Notes: generated by a model from the letters alone, not told the origin. 64,000 nt of DNA from CAVVSD01 sp963757125 (GCA_963757125.1 CAVWQP010000004.1:992001-1056000), one strand, 5' to 3'; positions 1 to 8,557 are shown, numbered from the stretch's first letter. A program made the numbers and translations.

Positions 1-333
1 GCCCTTCTTCGTGAACGCGTCGTCGACCTCCGCGATGGCGGGCTCCAGCGCGAGCAGGCCCTCCTTGCGGGCCTTCTCCGCGAAGCCGACGAGCTCGCGC
101 ACGGTCTGCGCGTGATCCGGGAACTCCGGCGTCATCGCCTTCTTGTAGAGCGTCGGCATGAGCTTCATGACGTCCATGCCGGAGGTGGCGATGCTCACGC
201 CGGCGATGCCGCCGAAGATGACGAGGATCGCGGGGATGTTCAGGAGGCCACCCAGGGGCGTGCCCTCGATGGTGGCGCCGGCGAGGATGCCGACGATGCA
301 GACGACGATGCCGATGGGAGTGGAGGCCTTCAT
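1..333 (-). CDS. motA: MotA flagellar stator subunit (N-terminal part, runs off window)
   Basis: The 111 visible codons start MKASTPIGIVVCIVGILAG and match the N-terminus of MotA, the membrane stator subunit that conducts ions with MotB and drives rotation of the FliG ring. Two hydrophobic segments are visible (about residues 5-22 and 30-50), followed by the start of a charged cytoplasmic loop. The C-terminal half, including the FliG-contacting loop, lies outside the window. The ATG at 333 is preceded by a short AGAGG motif and by a sigma-28-like promoter. It is the first gene of its unit, 39 bp after cheY, and MotB is expected next. Confidence 0.9.
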   Translation of the reverse strand, partial: MKASTPIGIVVCIVGILAGATIEGTPLGGLLNIPAILVIFGGIAGVSIATSGMDVMKLMPTLYKKAMTPEFPDHAQTVRELVGFAEKARKEGLLALEPAIAEVDDAFTKKG

Positions 334-341
334 ACAGCCTC

Positions 342-371
342 TGTATTCGGCCGCCGCCCGAGGCGCTGAAG
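342..371 (-). promoter_or_regulatory. Weak FliA (sigma-28)-like promoter for motA
   Basis: On the minus strand CTTCAG is followed by 15 bases and then CCGAATACA, 9 bp before the motA ATG. The spacing equals that of the better sites in this window (NTCAAG-N15-CCGA). Only four of six -35 positions match, so this is tentative. Confidence 0.4.
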
Positions 372-372
372 G

Positions 373-732
373 CTAGGTCAGCGCTTTGTCCACCGCGCCG
401 AGCACACGCTCCGCCTTGAACGGCTTCACGATGAAGTCCTTCGCCCCGATCTTGATCGATTCGAGCACCTTGGACTCCTGCCCGAGGGCCGAGCACATGA
501 TCACGCGAGCGCTCGGATCGAGGCCGATGATCTCCTGCAGCGCGGCAAGGCCGTCCTTCTCGGGCATGGTGATGTCGAGCGTCGTCACCTCCGGGCGCAG
601 CTCGCGGAAGCGCTCGACGGCCTCGATGCCGTTGCACGCCTCGCCGATGACCTCGTGGCCGCCCTTCGTGAGCGCGTCCGTGACCATCTTCCGCATGAAC
701 GCGGCGTCGTCGACGACGAGCACCCGTGCCAT
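373..732 (-). CDS. cheY: CheY chemotaxis response regulator
   Basis: A 119-residue single-domain receiver. The acidic pair is D8/D9, the phosphoacceptor is D53 in TLDITMPEKDG, the conserved hydroxyl position is S81 and the conserved lysine is K103 in VKPF. CheA phosphorylates CheY, and CheY-P binds the switch (FliM/FliN) to alter rotation. CheC and CheD, also encoded here, would dephosphorylate it. Its ATG overlaps the fliN stop by one base, so it is the last gene of the chemotaxis operon and is probably translationally coupled. Confidence 0.93.
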   Translation of the reverse strand: MARVLVVDDAAFMRKMVTDALTKGGHEVIGEACNGIEAVERFRELRPEVTTLDITMPEKDGLAALQEIIGLDPSARVIMCSALGQESKVLESIKIGAKDFIVKPFKAERVLGAVDKALT

Positions 733-1580
733 CAGGCTGCCTCCTCCGAGTCGGTGATGTCCGCGCCGTGCCCGACGGACTCCAGCCGCACGGCGAGCTC
801 GCCCTCGTCGGTGACGACGAGCCGGCCGGTCGCGAAGTGCAGCCCGTCCACGTACAGGTCGATGGCGTCGTCCGCCTCGCGGTCGAGCTCGACGACCGCG
901 CCGCGGGGCAGCGCGACCGCGCGCTGGGAGGACATGCGCGCCCGGCCGAGCTCGGCCCAGACGCGGACGTCCACGTCGAGCATGGCCTCGCGCAGCGGCT
1001 CCTGGAGGTCGTCGGTCGGCTCGACCTCCAGCGCGTCCTGCAGGAGGGCGAGGAAGGCGGGCGGCACGAGGTGCACGAAGCGGCAGTCCAGGCCGAAGAG
1101 CGAGAAGTCGGCCGACGTGGCCTGACCCTCCTCCGGGACCGCGTCGTCCAGCGCCTGCTGGGTGTCGACCACGGTCGTCTCCGGCGCGGCGATCTCGACG
1201 CTCTGGCGCAGCACGGACCCGGTGGCCGTCGAGGCCGAGGACATGACCTGGTTCATCGCCTCGCCGATGGCCGACAGCTCCATCTCGGTGAGGTCGGCGT
1301 CGTCGCTGTCCTCCGGCGCGGTCTGGCCGGCCATCGCCGCCGCGAGACGGCGGGCCGCCGCGACGGGCATGAGCAGCAGGTTGCCGCCCTCGATGCCGTC
1401 GACGTAGCTGATCGAGGCCACGACGGCAGGGACGGCGATCTCGTCGGTCGCGCGCGCGGCTGCGCTGTTCACGCGCGTGCCGCGCTGCAGGACCTCGCCG
1501 GGCGCGAGCGCGCCGAGCGCGTCGCGGACGGCGTCCGAGGTCGTGCTGGCGAGCGTGAGGAGCGCCTGCTCGGTGTTCAC
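732..1580 (-). CDS. fliN: FliN/FliY flagellar switch protein with CheC-like and SpoA domains
   Basis: 282 residues with GTG start at 1580, overlapping the fliM stop as GTGA. The N-terminal 190 residues resemble a CheC/FliM-type middle domain, including a helix with ELSAIGEAMNQVM. The last 80 residues (around DVDVRVWAELGRARM and LPRGAVVELDREADDAIDLY) are the SpoA domain that builds the lower C-ring. The layout is that of FliY or a long FliN in Gram-positive bacteria rather than the short FliN of enterics. It probably sits in the C-ring beside FliM and may act on CheY-P, although phosphatase residues are not clear. Confidence 0.85.
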   Translation of the reverse strand: MNTEQALLTLASTTSDAVRDALGALAPGEVLQRGTRVNSAAARATDEIAVPAVVASISYVDGIEGGNLLLMPVAAARRLAAAMAGQTAPEDSDDADLTEMELSAIGEAMNQVMSSASTATGSVLRQSVEIAAPETTVVDTQQALDDAVPEEGQATSADFSLFGLDCRFVHLVPPAFLALLQDALEVEPTDDLQEPLREAMLDVDVRVWAELGRARMSSQRAVALPRGAVVELDREADDAIDLYVDGLHFATGRLVVTDEGELAVRLESVGHGADITDSEEAA

Positions 1581-2557
1581 GACGCGCCCGTGGAGTCGAC
1601 GATCTGGACCGCGCGCGCCCGCCCGTGGCGGCCGGGGCGGACGAGGTGCAGCAGGACGTCGTCGGCGTGCAGGCCCATCGGCGCGTCGGCCGGGATGCCG
1701 AGGCCGACCACGTCGCCAGGCTTGAGCGCGAGGACCTCGCGGACCGGCATGCGGAGCTCGCCCACCTCCGCGCGGACGGTGATGTCGACCTCGCCGAGGC
1801 CGTCGCGCACGGCGGCGGAGTCGTCGGGGTCGGTCGCTCGGTCCTCGTCGGCGCGCTTCGAGTAGGCGGCGGACACGGGCTGCACCGACGCGTGCGGGAG
1901 CAGCAGGAACATCTGCGCGGTCGTGTCGCGCATGCGCGCCTCCATCTGGAGGACGAGCGTCGGCTCGCTGGCGCCGACCGTCTGCGCGGTCTCGGAGTGC
2001 ACGTCGAGCGACGTGCGCGCGATCGTCACCTCGGCGAGCTGCTCCCACATCGCCGACAGCGACTCGACGAACACGTCGAAGACGCGGCGGACGAGCTTGA
2101 GGTCGATGTCGGTGAGCTCGCGGCGCACGGGCTCGGCCTCCGACGGCGAGCCGAGGAGGCGCTCGATGCTGCAGAGCAGCAGGGGCACGTCGATCGTCAT
2201 GAGCAGCTTCGTCCCGATGGGGGCGGTCTCGAGCGTGGCCGACATCGCGGTACGCGCCGCGAGGGCGTGCGCGTCGCTCCAGGTGAGCTGGACGACGTCG
2301 ACGATGTCGATGTCCATCTCGATGCGGTGCTCGGCGGCCAGCTTCGTGGTGGCCGTGCGGGAGAACGTCTCGTGCGCGCGGCGCAGCCGGTTCTCCTGGT
2401 CGGGCGTGAACTTCGACGGGCGCGTGAAGTCGATCGTGCGCAGCCAGCGGGCGCGACCGCCGCCGGTGAGGCTGTCGCCCATCGGGCGGTTGCCCTCCGC
2501 GGCGCGCTCGAAGAGCGTCGCGATGCGGTCCTGGCTCATCAGCTTGTTGGCACTCAT
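1577..2557 (-). CDS. fliM: FliM flagellar motor switch protein
   Basis: 326 residues. The N-terminal CheY-P binding peptide is present as MSQDRIATLF (residues 7-16; family consensus LSQDEIDALL/F). Next come the CheC-like middle domain and a C-terminal SpoA domain (VDITVRAEVGELRMPVREVLALKPGDVV). FliM connects CheY-P binding to FliG in the C-ring. The ATG at 2557 lies inside the cheD-fliM junction, and the C-terminus overlaps fliN by four bases. Confidence 0.93.
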   Translation of the reverse strand: MSANKLMSQDRIATLFERAAEGNRPMGDSLTGGGRARWLRTIDFTRPSKFTPDQENRLRRAHETFSRTATTKLAAEHRIEMDIDIVDVVQLTWSDAHALAARTAMSATLETAPIGTKLLMTIDVPLLLCSIERLLGSPSEAEPVRRELTDIDLKLVRRVFDVFVESLSAMWEQLAEVTIARTSLDVHSETAQTVGASEPTLVLQMEARMRDTTAQMFLLLPHASVQPVSAAYSKRADEDRATDPDDSAAVRDGLGEVDITVRAEVGELRMPVREVLALKPGDVVGLGIPADAPMGLHADDVLLHLVRPGRHGRARAVQIVDSTGAS

Positions 2558-2578
2558 GCGGCACCTTGCATGATGACC

Positions 2579-3070
2579 TCATCGGCACGTTGGGCCATGC
2601 GCACAAGCACCTGCCCGGAATCCGACCTCGGCCCGGACGGTCCTGCCCTTGTCGCCCCCGGTGGCGGCCGCGCGGACGCGCAGCCGTGCGGCGGTGAGGG
2701 CGTCGCGGACCGCGGCCTCGTTGCGTGCGCCGACGTCGAGGCTCCCGGAGCCGGCGCCGAACATCTTGGCGCCGCCCACGAGCGCGACCTGCAGGCCGAG
2801 GCGGCGGGCGCCGGCGGCGAGCATCGCGTCGATGAGCGCCGGCACCGCGAGGTCGGCGTACTTGCCGCGCGTGGCGGCGGGCAGTCCGTCGGCCTGGCCT
2901 GCACGCGCTTGCGGCAGCATCACGTGCGCGAGCCCGGCGACGCGGCGGATGCGGTCGACGAGCACGACGCCGATGCAGGACCCCAGCCCGATCGTGACGA
3001 GGCAGGTGCGCGGATCCGCGGACACGGCGAGCTCGCCCATGCGGACGACGATGTCGGTCGCGGCGGTCAT
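2579..3070 (-). CDS. cheD: CheD receptor deamidase (C-terminus probably out of frame)
   Basis: 163 residues as read. CheD deamidates chemoreceptor glutamines and partners CheC. The active-site residues are present: T26, C32 in GLGSCIGV and H49 in GLAHVMLP. The last ~15 residues (after RTVRAEV) do not look like CheD. Removing one G near 2622-2623 continues the protein as DSGQVLVRMAQRADEVIMQG and moves the stop to 2554, giving an ATGA overlap with fliM like every neighbouring junction. The native gene is therefore probably 2554-3070 with a one-base insertion in this sequence. ATG at 3070 overlaps the cheC stop. Confidence 0.87.
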   Translation of the reverse strand: MTAATDIVVRMGELAVSADPRTCLVTIGLGSCIGVVLVDRIRRVAGLAHVMLPQARAGQADGLPAATRGKYADLAVPALIDAMLAAGARRLGLQVALVGGAKMFGAGSGSLDVGARNEAAVRDALTAARLRVRAAATGGDKGRTVRAEVGFRAGACAHGPTCR

Positions 3071-3648
3071 ACGCCGAGGCGCTCCAGGAGGTCGCCGATG
3101 CCCTGCCCGAGCGGGAGCAGCAGGAACTCGAGGCCGATGCTCTCGCCCTCGACGAGCAGCTCGGAGTCCATGAGCAGCACGTCCTCGGCCTCGCCCTGGC
3201 CGAGCAGGACCGTGGCGACGATCGCGCCGAGCATGTCCCACGCCGTCTCCGGCGGGCACGGCTCGATCTCCATGCCGAGCATCTCGCCCAGCGCGACGAG
3301 GTAGGAGCTGCAGAGGATGTTGCCGATCTCCGCGAGGGCGGAGGCGCCGTCCTCGCCCTCGGGGTCGGTGCCGAGCATGCGGCACAGCGAGGCCGCGTCC
3401 TCCGGCGGGAAGACGATGAGCGCGCTGCCCTGCAGATCGCGCGTGATCGGGACGAGCGTCGCGCGGACCTCGCGGTCGGCGTCGCCGGCGGCGGCCACCG
3501 CCTCCTCGACCGGCAGCGCGCGCACGTGCGGGACGGAGATGTCGACGGGCCTGCCGATGAGCGTCGACAGCGCGGTGCCCGCGGTGCCGGACCCGATGTT
3601 CGCCAGCTCGCCCAGGGCGTCGAGCTGCAGCTCGGTGTAGCGGGTCAT
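3067..3648 (-). CDS. cheC: CheC CheY-P phosphatase
   Basis: 193 residues with two CheC signature helices. The first is D10-x3-E14-x2-N17 and the second has E107-x2-N110; each supplies the Glu/Asn pair that positions water to dephosphorylate CheY-P. CheC also forms a heterodimer with CheD, encoded directly downstream (ATGA overlap). Start and stop overlap cheA and cheD by four bases, typical of this operon. A CheC/CheD pair with no CheZ is the Bacillus/Thermotoga type of adaptation. Confidence 0.92.
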   Translation of the reverse strand: MTRYTELQLDALGELANIGSGTAGTALSTLIGRPVDISVPHVRALPVEEAVAAAGDADREVRATLVPITRDLQGSALIVFPPEDAASLCRMLGTDPEGEDGASALAEIGNILCSSYLVALGEMLGMEIEPCPPETAWDMLGAIVATVLLGQGEAEDVLLMDSELLVEGESIGLEFLLLPLGQGIGDLLERLGV

Positions 3649-5482
3649 CGCGCGCCCAGCCCGTCGGCGTCGACGACCAGCGCGATGTCGCCGTCGGAGA
3701 GCACGGCGGCGCCGGAGACCGGCGCGTCCGTGTCGAGCCCCTCGGGCAGCGGGCGCACGACGAGCTCGTGCTGGCCGACGAGCGCGTCGACGCGCAGGGC
3801 GACCGTCTCGCCCGTGCCGGCCTGCAGAAGGACGGCGTAGTCGCCGTCGGACCCGCCGGCGCCGGCGAGCGACGCGGCGCCGCAGATCAGCGGGAGCGCG
3901 CGGCCGTCGAGCAGGAGCACGGGGCGCGCGCGGACGGACCGCACGATGTGGTCGTCGAGGCGCACGGTCCGCTCGACCCGGTCGAGGGGGATCGCGAACG
4001 TGCCGCCGGCGCTGCGGACGAGCAGCGCGCGCAGGATCGCCAGCGTGAGGGGCAGGCGGATCTCGACGTGCGACCCGGCGCCGTGCTCGGACTCCAGGCG
4101 CACGTCGCCGCCGAGCTCGCGGACCTTGGCCCGCACGGCGTCCATGCCGACACCGCGGCCGGACACGTCGCTCGTGTGCTCGGCGGTGGAGAAGCCCGGC
4201 GTGAAGATGAGCTCCGCGGCGCGGGCGGCGTCGACGGCGGCCGCGTCGCCCGACTGGATGAGACCGCGCTCGACGGCCTTGCGGGCCACGCGCGCGGGGT
4301 CGACGCCGCGCCCGTCGTCGCGGACGTCGATCACGACCCCGCTTCCGGCCTGGCGCGCGGCGACGGTGAGGCGCCCGCGCGGCGGCTTGCCCGCGGCGAC
4401 GCGCTCCTCCGGCGGCTCGAGGCCGTGGTCGAGGGCGTTGCGGACGAGGTGCACGAGCGGGTCGCCGATGGCGTCGACGACGGTCCGGTCCAGCTCGGTC
4501 TCCTGGCCGACGAGCTCGAGGTCGACCTCCTTGTCCAGGCGCGACGCGAGGTCGCGGACGAGCCGCGGGAGGCGCAGCAGCACGGCCTCGACCGGGATCA
4601 TCCGGACGCCCATCACGAGCTCCTGCAGCGCGTGCGTGCTGCGTGTCAGCTCGGCCATCGCCTGCCCGAGCCCGGGCACGCCGGACTGCGCGACGAGCGC
4701 CTCGACGTGGGTGCGCTGGACGACGAGCTCGCCCATGGCGTGCAGGAGGTCGTCGAGTCGCGCGGCGGGGACGCGGACCGAAGCCGCCGAAGGCTTCGTC
4801 TTCGGGGCCGATGCGTCGCTGGGCGACGCATGCGACGCGCGGCGGCTCCGGGGTCGACGATCCGGGCGTCCGCGACGTCGGGCACCGCGCGGACGGCGGC
4901 GAGCAGCGCGTCGGGGTCGTCGGTCCGGACCCAGACCTCGATCGTGCGTCCCGCGAAGCCGTCGATCGCCTCCGCGTCGGGCTCGGAGCGCTCCAGCGTG
5001 CCGTGCTCGGCCGCCTCGCCGAGCACCATGAACGCCCGGACCGCCGGCATCTCCGCGTCCTCGGCCAGGCCGACGACGACGTGCACGGCGCCGGTCGGCG
5101 CCGGCTCGCGCACGAGCGCACGCAGGCGGGCGGCGAGCGGCGCCGGATCGAGGCCCTCGCCGTCGCCGGCCTCGATGCGGTCGACGGACAGCTCGAGCGC
5201 GTCGATGCACGCCATGAGGACGTCGACGGCGTCGCGGCCGAGGCCGTCGCGCCGCCGGCGGAGCAGCTCGAAGACGTCCTCCATCGCGTGCGTGAGCTCC
5301 GCGACGGCGTCGTAGCCCATCGTCGCGCTCATGCCCTTGAACGAGTGGGCGATGCGGAAGATCTCGTCGATCGTCGCGCGGTCGTCCGGCCGCTCCTCGA
5401 TGCGCACGACGGCGAGGCCGAGCCCCTCGAGGTGCTCGCGCGACTCGGCGATGAACATCGGCAGGTACTCGGCGACGTCCAT
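3645..5482 (-). CDS. cheA: CheA chemotaxis histidine kinase, reading frame broken in the linker
   Basis: All CheA domains are visible but in two frames. From the ATG at 5482 come the HPt domain with phosphorylatable H46 (HSFKGMSATMG) and a P2 CheY-binding-like domain (about residues 120-200). The frame then runs out near 4830-4870. The rest resumes in another frame: dimerisation helices (LDDLLHAMGELVVQRTHVEAL), ATPase with HLVRNALDHGLE, DDGRGVD and SGRGVGMD, then a CheW-like C-terminal domain ending at 3645. One missing base in the low-complexity P2-P3 linker explains the break; no slippery heptamer is apparent. Start overlaps cheR by one base and stop overlaps cheC by four. Confidence 0.9.
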
Positions 5483-6264
5483 CAGCCCTCCCGCCGGTAG
5501 GTGTGCGGGCGCAGCGGGCGCAGGCGCAGCGCGGCCGGGTCGGCGACGCGCTCCGTCGCCCCGACGAGCAGGACGCCGCCGGGCCGCAGGCTCTCGGCGA
5601 GCCGTGCGTGGAGGTCGTCGCGGACGTCGGGCGTGAAGTAGATGACCGTGTTGCGGCAGAGGACGAGGTCGTAGGACCGCGGGCGGACGCGCATGCGCAG
5701 CAGGTCGCCGGTGTCGAATCGCAGGCGCCGGCGGAGGTCCGGGTGCGCGACGAGCTCGCCGCCCTCCCTGTCGAACCAGCGGGCGAGCGCGGCGGGCGGG
5801 ACGTCGCGGGCGTCGGCGACGCTGAAGCGCCCCTCGCGCGCCCGGGCGACCACGCGCTCGTCGATGTCGGTGCCCCGCACGTCGATGCGCGCGGCCGGCA
5901 CCGCCTCGGCCGCGACGGCGGCCAGGGTGTAGGCCTCGGCGCCGTACGAGCAGCCGGCGCACCAGGCGCGGATGCGGCCGCCCGCGGCGAGCTCGGGCAG
6001 GACGCCCGCGGCGAGCGCGGCCCACTCGCCCGGGTTGCGCCAGAGCTGGGAGACGTTGATGGTGATGCGGTCGAGGAACGCGTCGAGCTCGCGGCGGTCG
6101 CGTCGCAGGAGCCGCAGGTACTCCGCGAGGCGGCCGGCGCCGCGCGTCGCCGCGAACGTGCGGATCCGCCGCTCCATCTGGCCGCGCTTGTACTGCTCGA
6201 GGTCGACGCGGCACAGGGCGCGCACGCCGCGACAGAACTGGGCGTATTCGTCGACCGTGGTCAT
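5482..6264 (-). CDS. cheR: CheR chemoreceptor methyltransferase
   Basis: 260 residues. CheR methylates receptor glutamates with S-adenosylmethionine. The helical N-terminal domain is followed by the SAM-binding motif AWCAGCSYGAEAYTLA (residues ~105-120; family AGCSTGEEPYSLA) and the late motif DLVLCRNTVIYF. The ATG at 6264 overlaps the cheB stop by four bases and its stop overlaps the cheA start, so CheB, CheR and CheA should be made together. Confidence 0.94.
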   Translation of the reverse strand: MTTVDEYAQFCRGVRALCRVDLEQYKRGQMERRIRTFAATRGAGRLAEYLRLLRRDRRELDAFLDRITINVSQLWRNPGEWAALAAGVLPELAAGGRIRAWCAGCSYGAEAYTLAAVAAEAVPAARIDVRGTDIDERVVARAREGRFSVADARDVPPAALARWFDREGGELVAHPDLRRRLRFDTGDLLRMRVRPRSYDLVLCRNTVIYFTPDVRDDLHARLAESLRPGGVLLVGATERVADPAALRLRPLRPHTYRREG

Positions 6265-6821
6265 GCCGCGGCCTCCCCGATCGCGCGGGGCAGCTCGTCG
6301 AGCCCCAGCACGGCGTCGGCCAGGCCGGCCTCGGTGACCGCGCGCGGCATCCCGTAGACGGCGCTGCTCGCGCGGTCCTGGGCGAGGACGGTCCCACCGG
6401 CGGCGCGCACGGCGAGGGCGCCGTCGAGGCCGTCGCGGCCCATCCCGGTGAGGACGACGAGGACGAGTTCGGGTCCGAACCGCCGCGCGGCGTCCGCGAT
6501 CGTCAGGTCGGCCCGCGGACGCAGCGCGCCCACCGGCTCCTCGTCGCTGAGGCGGACGCGCCGCTCCTCGCAGAGGCGTAGATGCCGGCCGCCGGGCGCG
6601 AGCAGCGCCGCGTCGGGCCGGAGCGCGTCCCCGTCGGACGCCTCGCGCACCTGCAGCCGCGAGGCGCGATCCAACCGCGCCGCCAGCGATCCGGTGAAGC
6701 CCGGAGGCATGTGCTGGACGATGATCGTGCCCGCCCCGAGACGCGCAGGCAGCGCCGGGAGCACCGCGGACAGCGCTCGCGGGCCCCCCGTGGAGCAGGC
6801 GATGACGACGGCGCGGGGCAC
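6261..6821 (-). CDS. cheB: CheB methylesterase, catalytic domain only (no receiver)
   Basis: 186 residues, GTG start. The catalytic triad is complete: S10 in ACSTGGP, H37 in VQHMPPGFT and D130 in LTGMGRDG. CheB removes receptor methyl groups. Usual CheB is about 350 residues with an N-terminal CheY-like receiver that represses the esterase until CheA phosphorylates it. Here the protein begins at the esterase, and cheW ends three bases upstream, so there is no room for a receiver. Adaptation may rely on CheC/CheD rather than CheB phosphorylation (inference). Confidence 0.9.
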   Translation of the reverse strand: MPRAVVIACSTGGPRALSAVLPALPARLGAGTIIVQHMPPGFTGSLAARLDRASRLQVREASDGDALRPDAALLAPGGRHLRLCEERRVRLSDEEPVGALRPRADLTIADAARRFGPELVLVVLTGMGRDGLDGALAVRAAGGTVLAQDRASSAVYGMPRAVTEAGLADAVLGLDELPRAIGEAAA

Positions 6822-6823
6822 GC

Positions 6824-7249
6824 CTATGCGGTGACGGGCTCGGAGACCGCGACCGAGCGGTCCAGGAGCGCGATGACGCGGTCGCCGAGGTTGACGACGG
6901 CCGCCAGCCCGCCGTCGGCGGCGACGGGGAGCTCCTCGATCTGGTCGTCGGCGACGGTGAGGACGCCGATGACGTCGTCGACGACGACGCCCGCGACCCC
7001 GCCTGCCGCTTCGAGGATCACGATCTTGTGATCCGCGGGCGTCTCGGCGGCGACGCCGAGACGCGTCGCCAGGTCGAGCACGGGGACGATCCGCCCCCGC
7101 AGGCTGATGATCCCGAGCACCCAGGGATCGGGCGAGGAGACCGGCCGCGGCGCGGCCGGCCCGATGATCTCGTGCACGTCGGCCACGCCGAACGCGTACT
7201 CCTCCTCAGCGAGGCGGAAGACGACGATCTGGTGCTGGGTGGCTGACAT
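6824..7249 (-). CDS. cheW: CheW coupling protein
   Basis: 141 residues with the CheW fold: QIVVFRLAEEEYAFGVADVHEI at the N-terminus, then WVLGIISLRGRIVPVLDL, the signature around the conserved NLRG motif (here SLRG). CheW links chemoreceptors to the CheA P5 domain. The start is ATG 7249; the stop lies two bases before the cheB GTG. No receptor gene is present in this window. Confidence 0.93.
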   Translation of the reverse strand: MSATQHQIVVFRLAEEEYAFGVADVHEIIGPAAPRPVSSPDPWVLGIISLRGRIVPVLDLATRLGVAAETPADHKIVILEAAGGVAGVVVDDVIGVLTVADDQIEELPVAADGGLAAVVNLGDRVIALLDRSVAVSEPVTA

Positions 7250-7269
7250 GGGCGTGGGGTTCGTGTCGT

Positions 7270-7491
7270 TCAGACGGAGCGGAGCGCCCGGGGGCCGAGG
7301 GCGTCCCTGGCGATGTCCGCGCGCCAGGCGCGGACGAGGGCGGTGATCTCGTCGGGCGACTCGACGACGAGGATCTTCACGCCGGTCGTGAGGCTGATGA
7401 CGGTGTCGGGGTGCGCCTCGACGACCGACATGAGGTCGGGATTGAGGTGGAACTCCTCGGTGTCGTGCCCGAGGCGGTGGAGCTTGATCAC
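7270..7491 (-). CDS. flbD: FlbD-family flagellar protein
   Basis: 73 residues beginning VIKLHRLGHDTEEFHLNPDL, with the short FlbD pattern of an initial I-x-L-x-R-L/F-[NG] strand and the later motif EAHPDTVISLTTGVKILVVES. FlbD is a small conserved protein that usually follows flgE; its function is not firmly established. The GTG start at 7491 is chosen because GGAGG lies six bases upstream. It lies 63 bp after flgE and 20 bp before cheW. Confidence 0.85.
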   Translation of the reverse strand: MIKLHRLGHDTEEFHLNPDLMSVVEAHPDTVISLTTGVKILVVESPDEITALVRAWRADIARDALGPRALRSV

Positions 7492-7554
7492 GGAATGCCT
7501 CCGATGGGGTGGCGGGCGGGCGGCGCGGACGCCGCCCGCCACGCTCAGGGAGCC

Positions 7555-8449
7555 TTAGCGGCTGAGGTTGACCAGGTCGGACAGCATCTGGTCGGCGGTC
7601 GAGATCACGCGCGAGTTGGCCTGGAAGCCGCGCTGCGCCGTGATCATCGTGGTGAACTCGGTGGCGAGGTCGACGTTCGACATCTCCAGGGACCCGCCGA
7701 TGCTCGCGCCGAAGCCGTTGACGCCGGGGGTGTTGACGACCTCGGCGCCCGACGAGCCGCTGGCGCGCCAGCGGTTGTTCGCCACGCGCTCCATGCCCGG
7801 CTCGTTCGGGAACTTCGCCAGGCTGAGGTAGCCGGCGACGACGCGGCCGTTCTGCGTCGCCTGGCCCGCCAGCGGGGTGTAGCCCGTCGGCGGGATGAAG
7901 CTGACCGAGCCGTCCTGCGCGACCGACGACGTCCGTGGCGTTCGCCGGGATGTTGATGTACGTCGGCGTGGTGCCCGGGCCGGTGGCCGTGGCGTTCATG
8001 CCGGTGACGTAGTAGCCGTCCTGCGTGACGAGCATGCCCTGGTCGTTGCGCGAGAAGTTGCCCGCACGGGTGTAGTTGATGCTCGACGCGGCGGGCGGGT
8101 TCGCCGTCGGGTCGGTGAGGCTCGGCACCGTGTTCGTGACGCGGAACCAGCCCTCGCCCTGGACGGTGACGTCGAGCGCGTTGCCCGTCGACTGGAAGCC
8201 GCCGGCGCCCATCATGTTGTCGATCGAGCCCAGGCGCACGCCGAGGCCGACCTGGGCCGGGTTCGATCCGCCCGAGCCGGCGGTCGCCGCGGCGCCCGCG
8301 CGGACCGTCTGCGAGAGGGCGTCGCTGAACGTCGCGCGAGCGCCCTTGTAGCCGACGGTGTTGACGTTGGCGAGGTTGTTCGCCGTGACGTCGAGGAGCA
8401 CCTGGTGGGTCTTGAGGCCAGCGATGGCCGAGTACATGGCGCGCATCAT
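7555..8449 (-). CDS. flgE: FlgE flagellar hook protein, reading frame broken
   Basis: The N-terminal part (MMRAMYSAIAGLKTHQVLLD, NNLANVNTVGYKGARATF) is the rod/hook D0 domain, followed by GEGWFRV and YTRAGNFSRNDQG. The frame is lost near 7925-7933. One extra base there shifts the reading; skipping it gives SVAQDGSVSFIPPTGYTP and runs on to the conserved C-terminus (GASIGGSLEMSNVDLATEF, QANSRVISTADQMLSDLVNL) ending at 7555. The corrected product is about 297 residues, short for a hook protein. Either MM codon could start; AAGGAG lies upstream. The leader carries two hairpins with GGA in the loop. Confidence 0.88.
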
Positions 8450-8480
8450 CTGCGCATCACTCCTTCGTGGGGGTGTGGAA

Positions 8481-8499
8481 GGACCCGTCCATGTGATCC
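8481..8499 (-). promoter_or_regulatory. Putative CsrA-binding hairpin in the flgE leader (proximal)
   Basis: In the flgE mRNA the sequence GGATCACATGGACGGGTCC folds with a 5-bp stem (GGAUC/GGUCC, one U-G pair) and loop ACAUGGACG, close to the CsrA consensus ACARGGAUG. It lies about 32 bases before the flgE ATG. Confidence 0.45.
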
Positions 8500-8523
8500 G
8501 GAACCGCTTTGGGGGTGCGACGA

Positions 8524-8539
8524 GCCTCGTCCATGAGGC
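8524..8539 (-). promoter_or_regulatory. Putative CsrA-binding hairpin in the flgE leader (distal)
   Basis: The mRNA sequence GCCTCATGGACGAGGC forms a 5-bp stem with hexaloop AUGGAC. Nearly the same hairpin (loop AAGGAC) is in the flgB leader, which argues against chance. It lies in the 108-bp gap between flgD and flgE. Confidence 0.5.
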
Positions 8540-8557
8540 CCGCAGGGGAAGTCGTGG

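Noticed and set aside
1625..3304. Long open frame on the plus strand opposite fliM/cheD
   Set aside because: High GC keeps antisense frames open; composition is Arg/Ala/Gly/His-rich with no motif, and the minus strand holds well-recognised genes.
4780..4900. Programmed ribosomal frameshift in cheA
   Set aside because: No slippery heptamer or stimulatory structure seen; four other single-base breaks in the window make indel error or mutation simpler.
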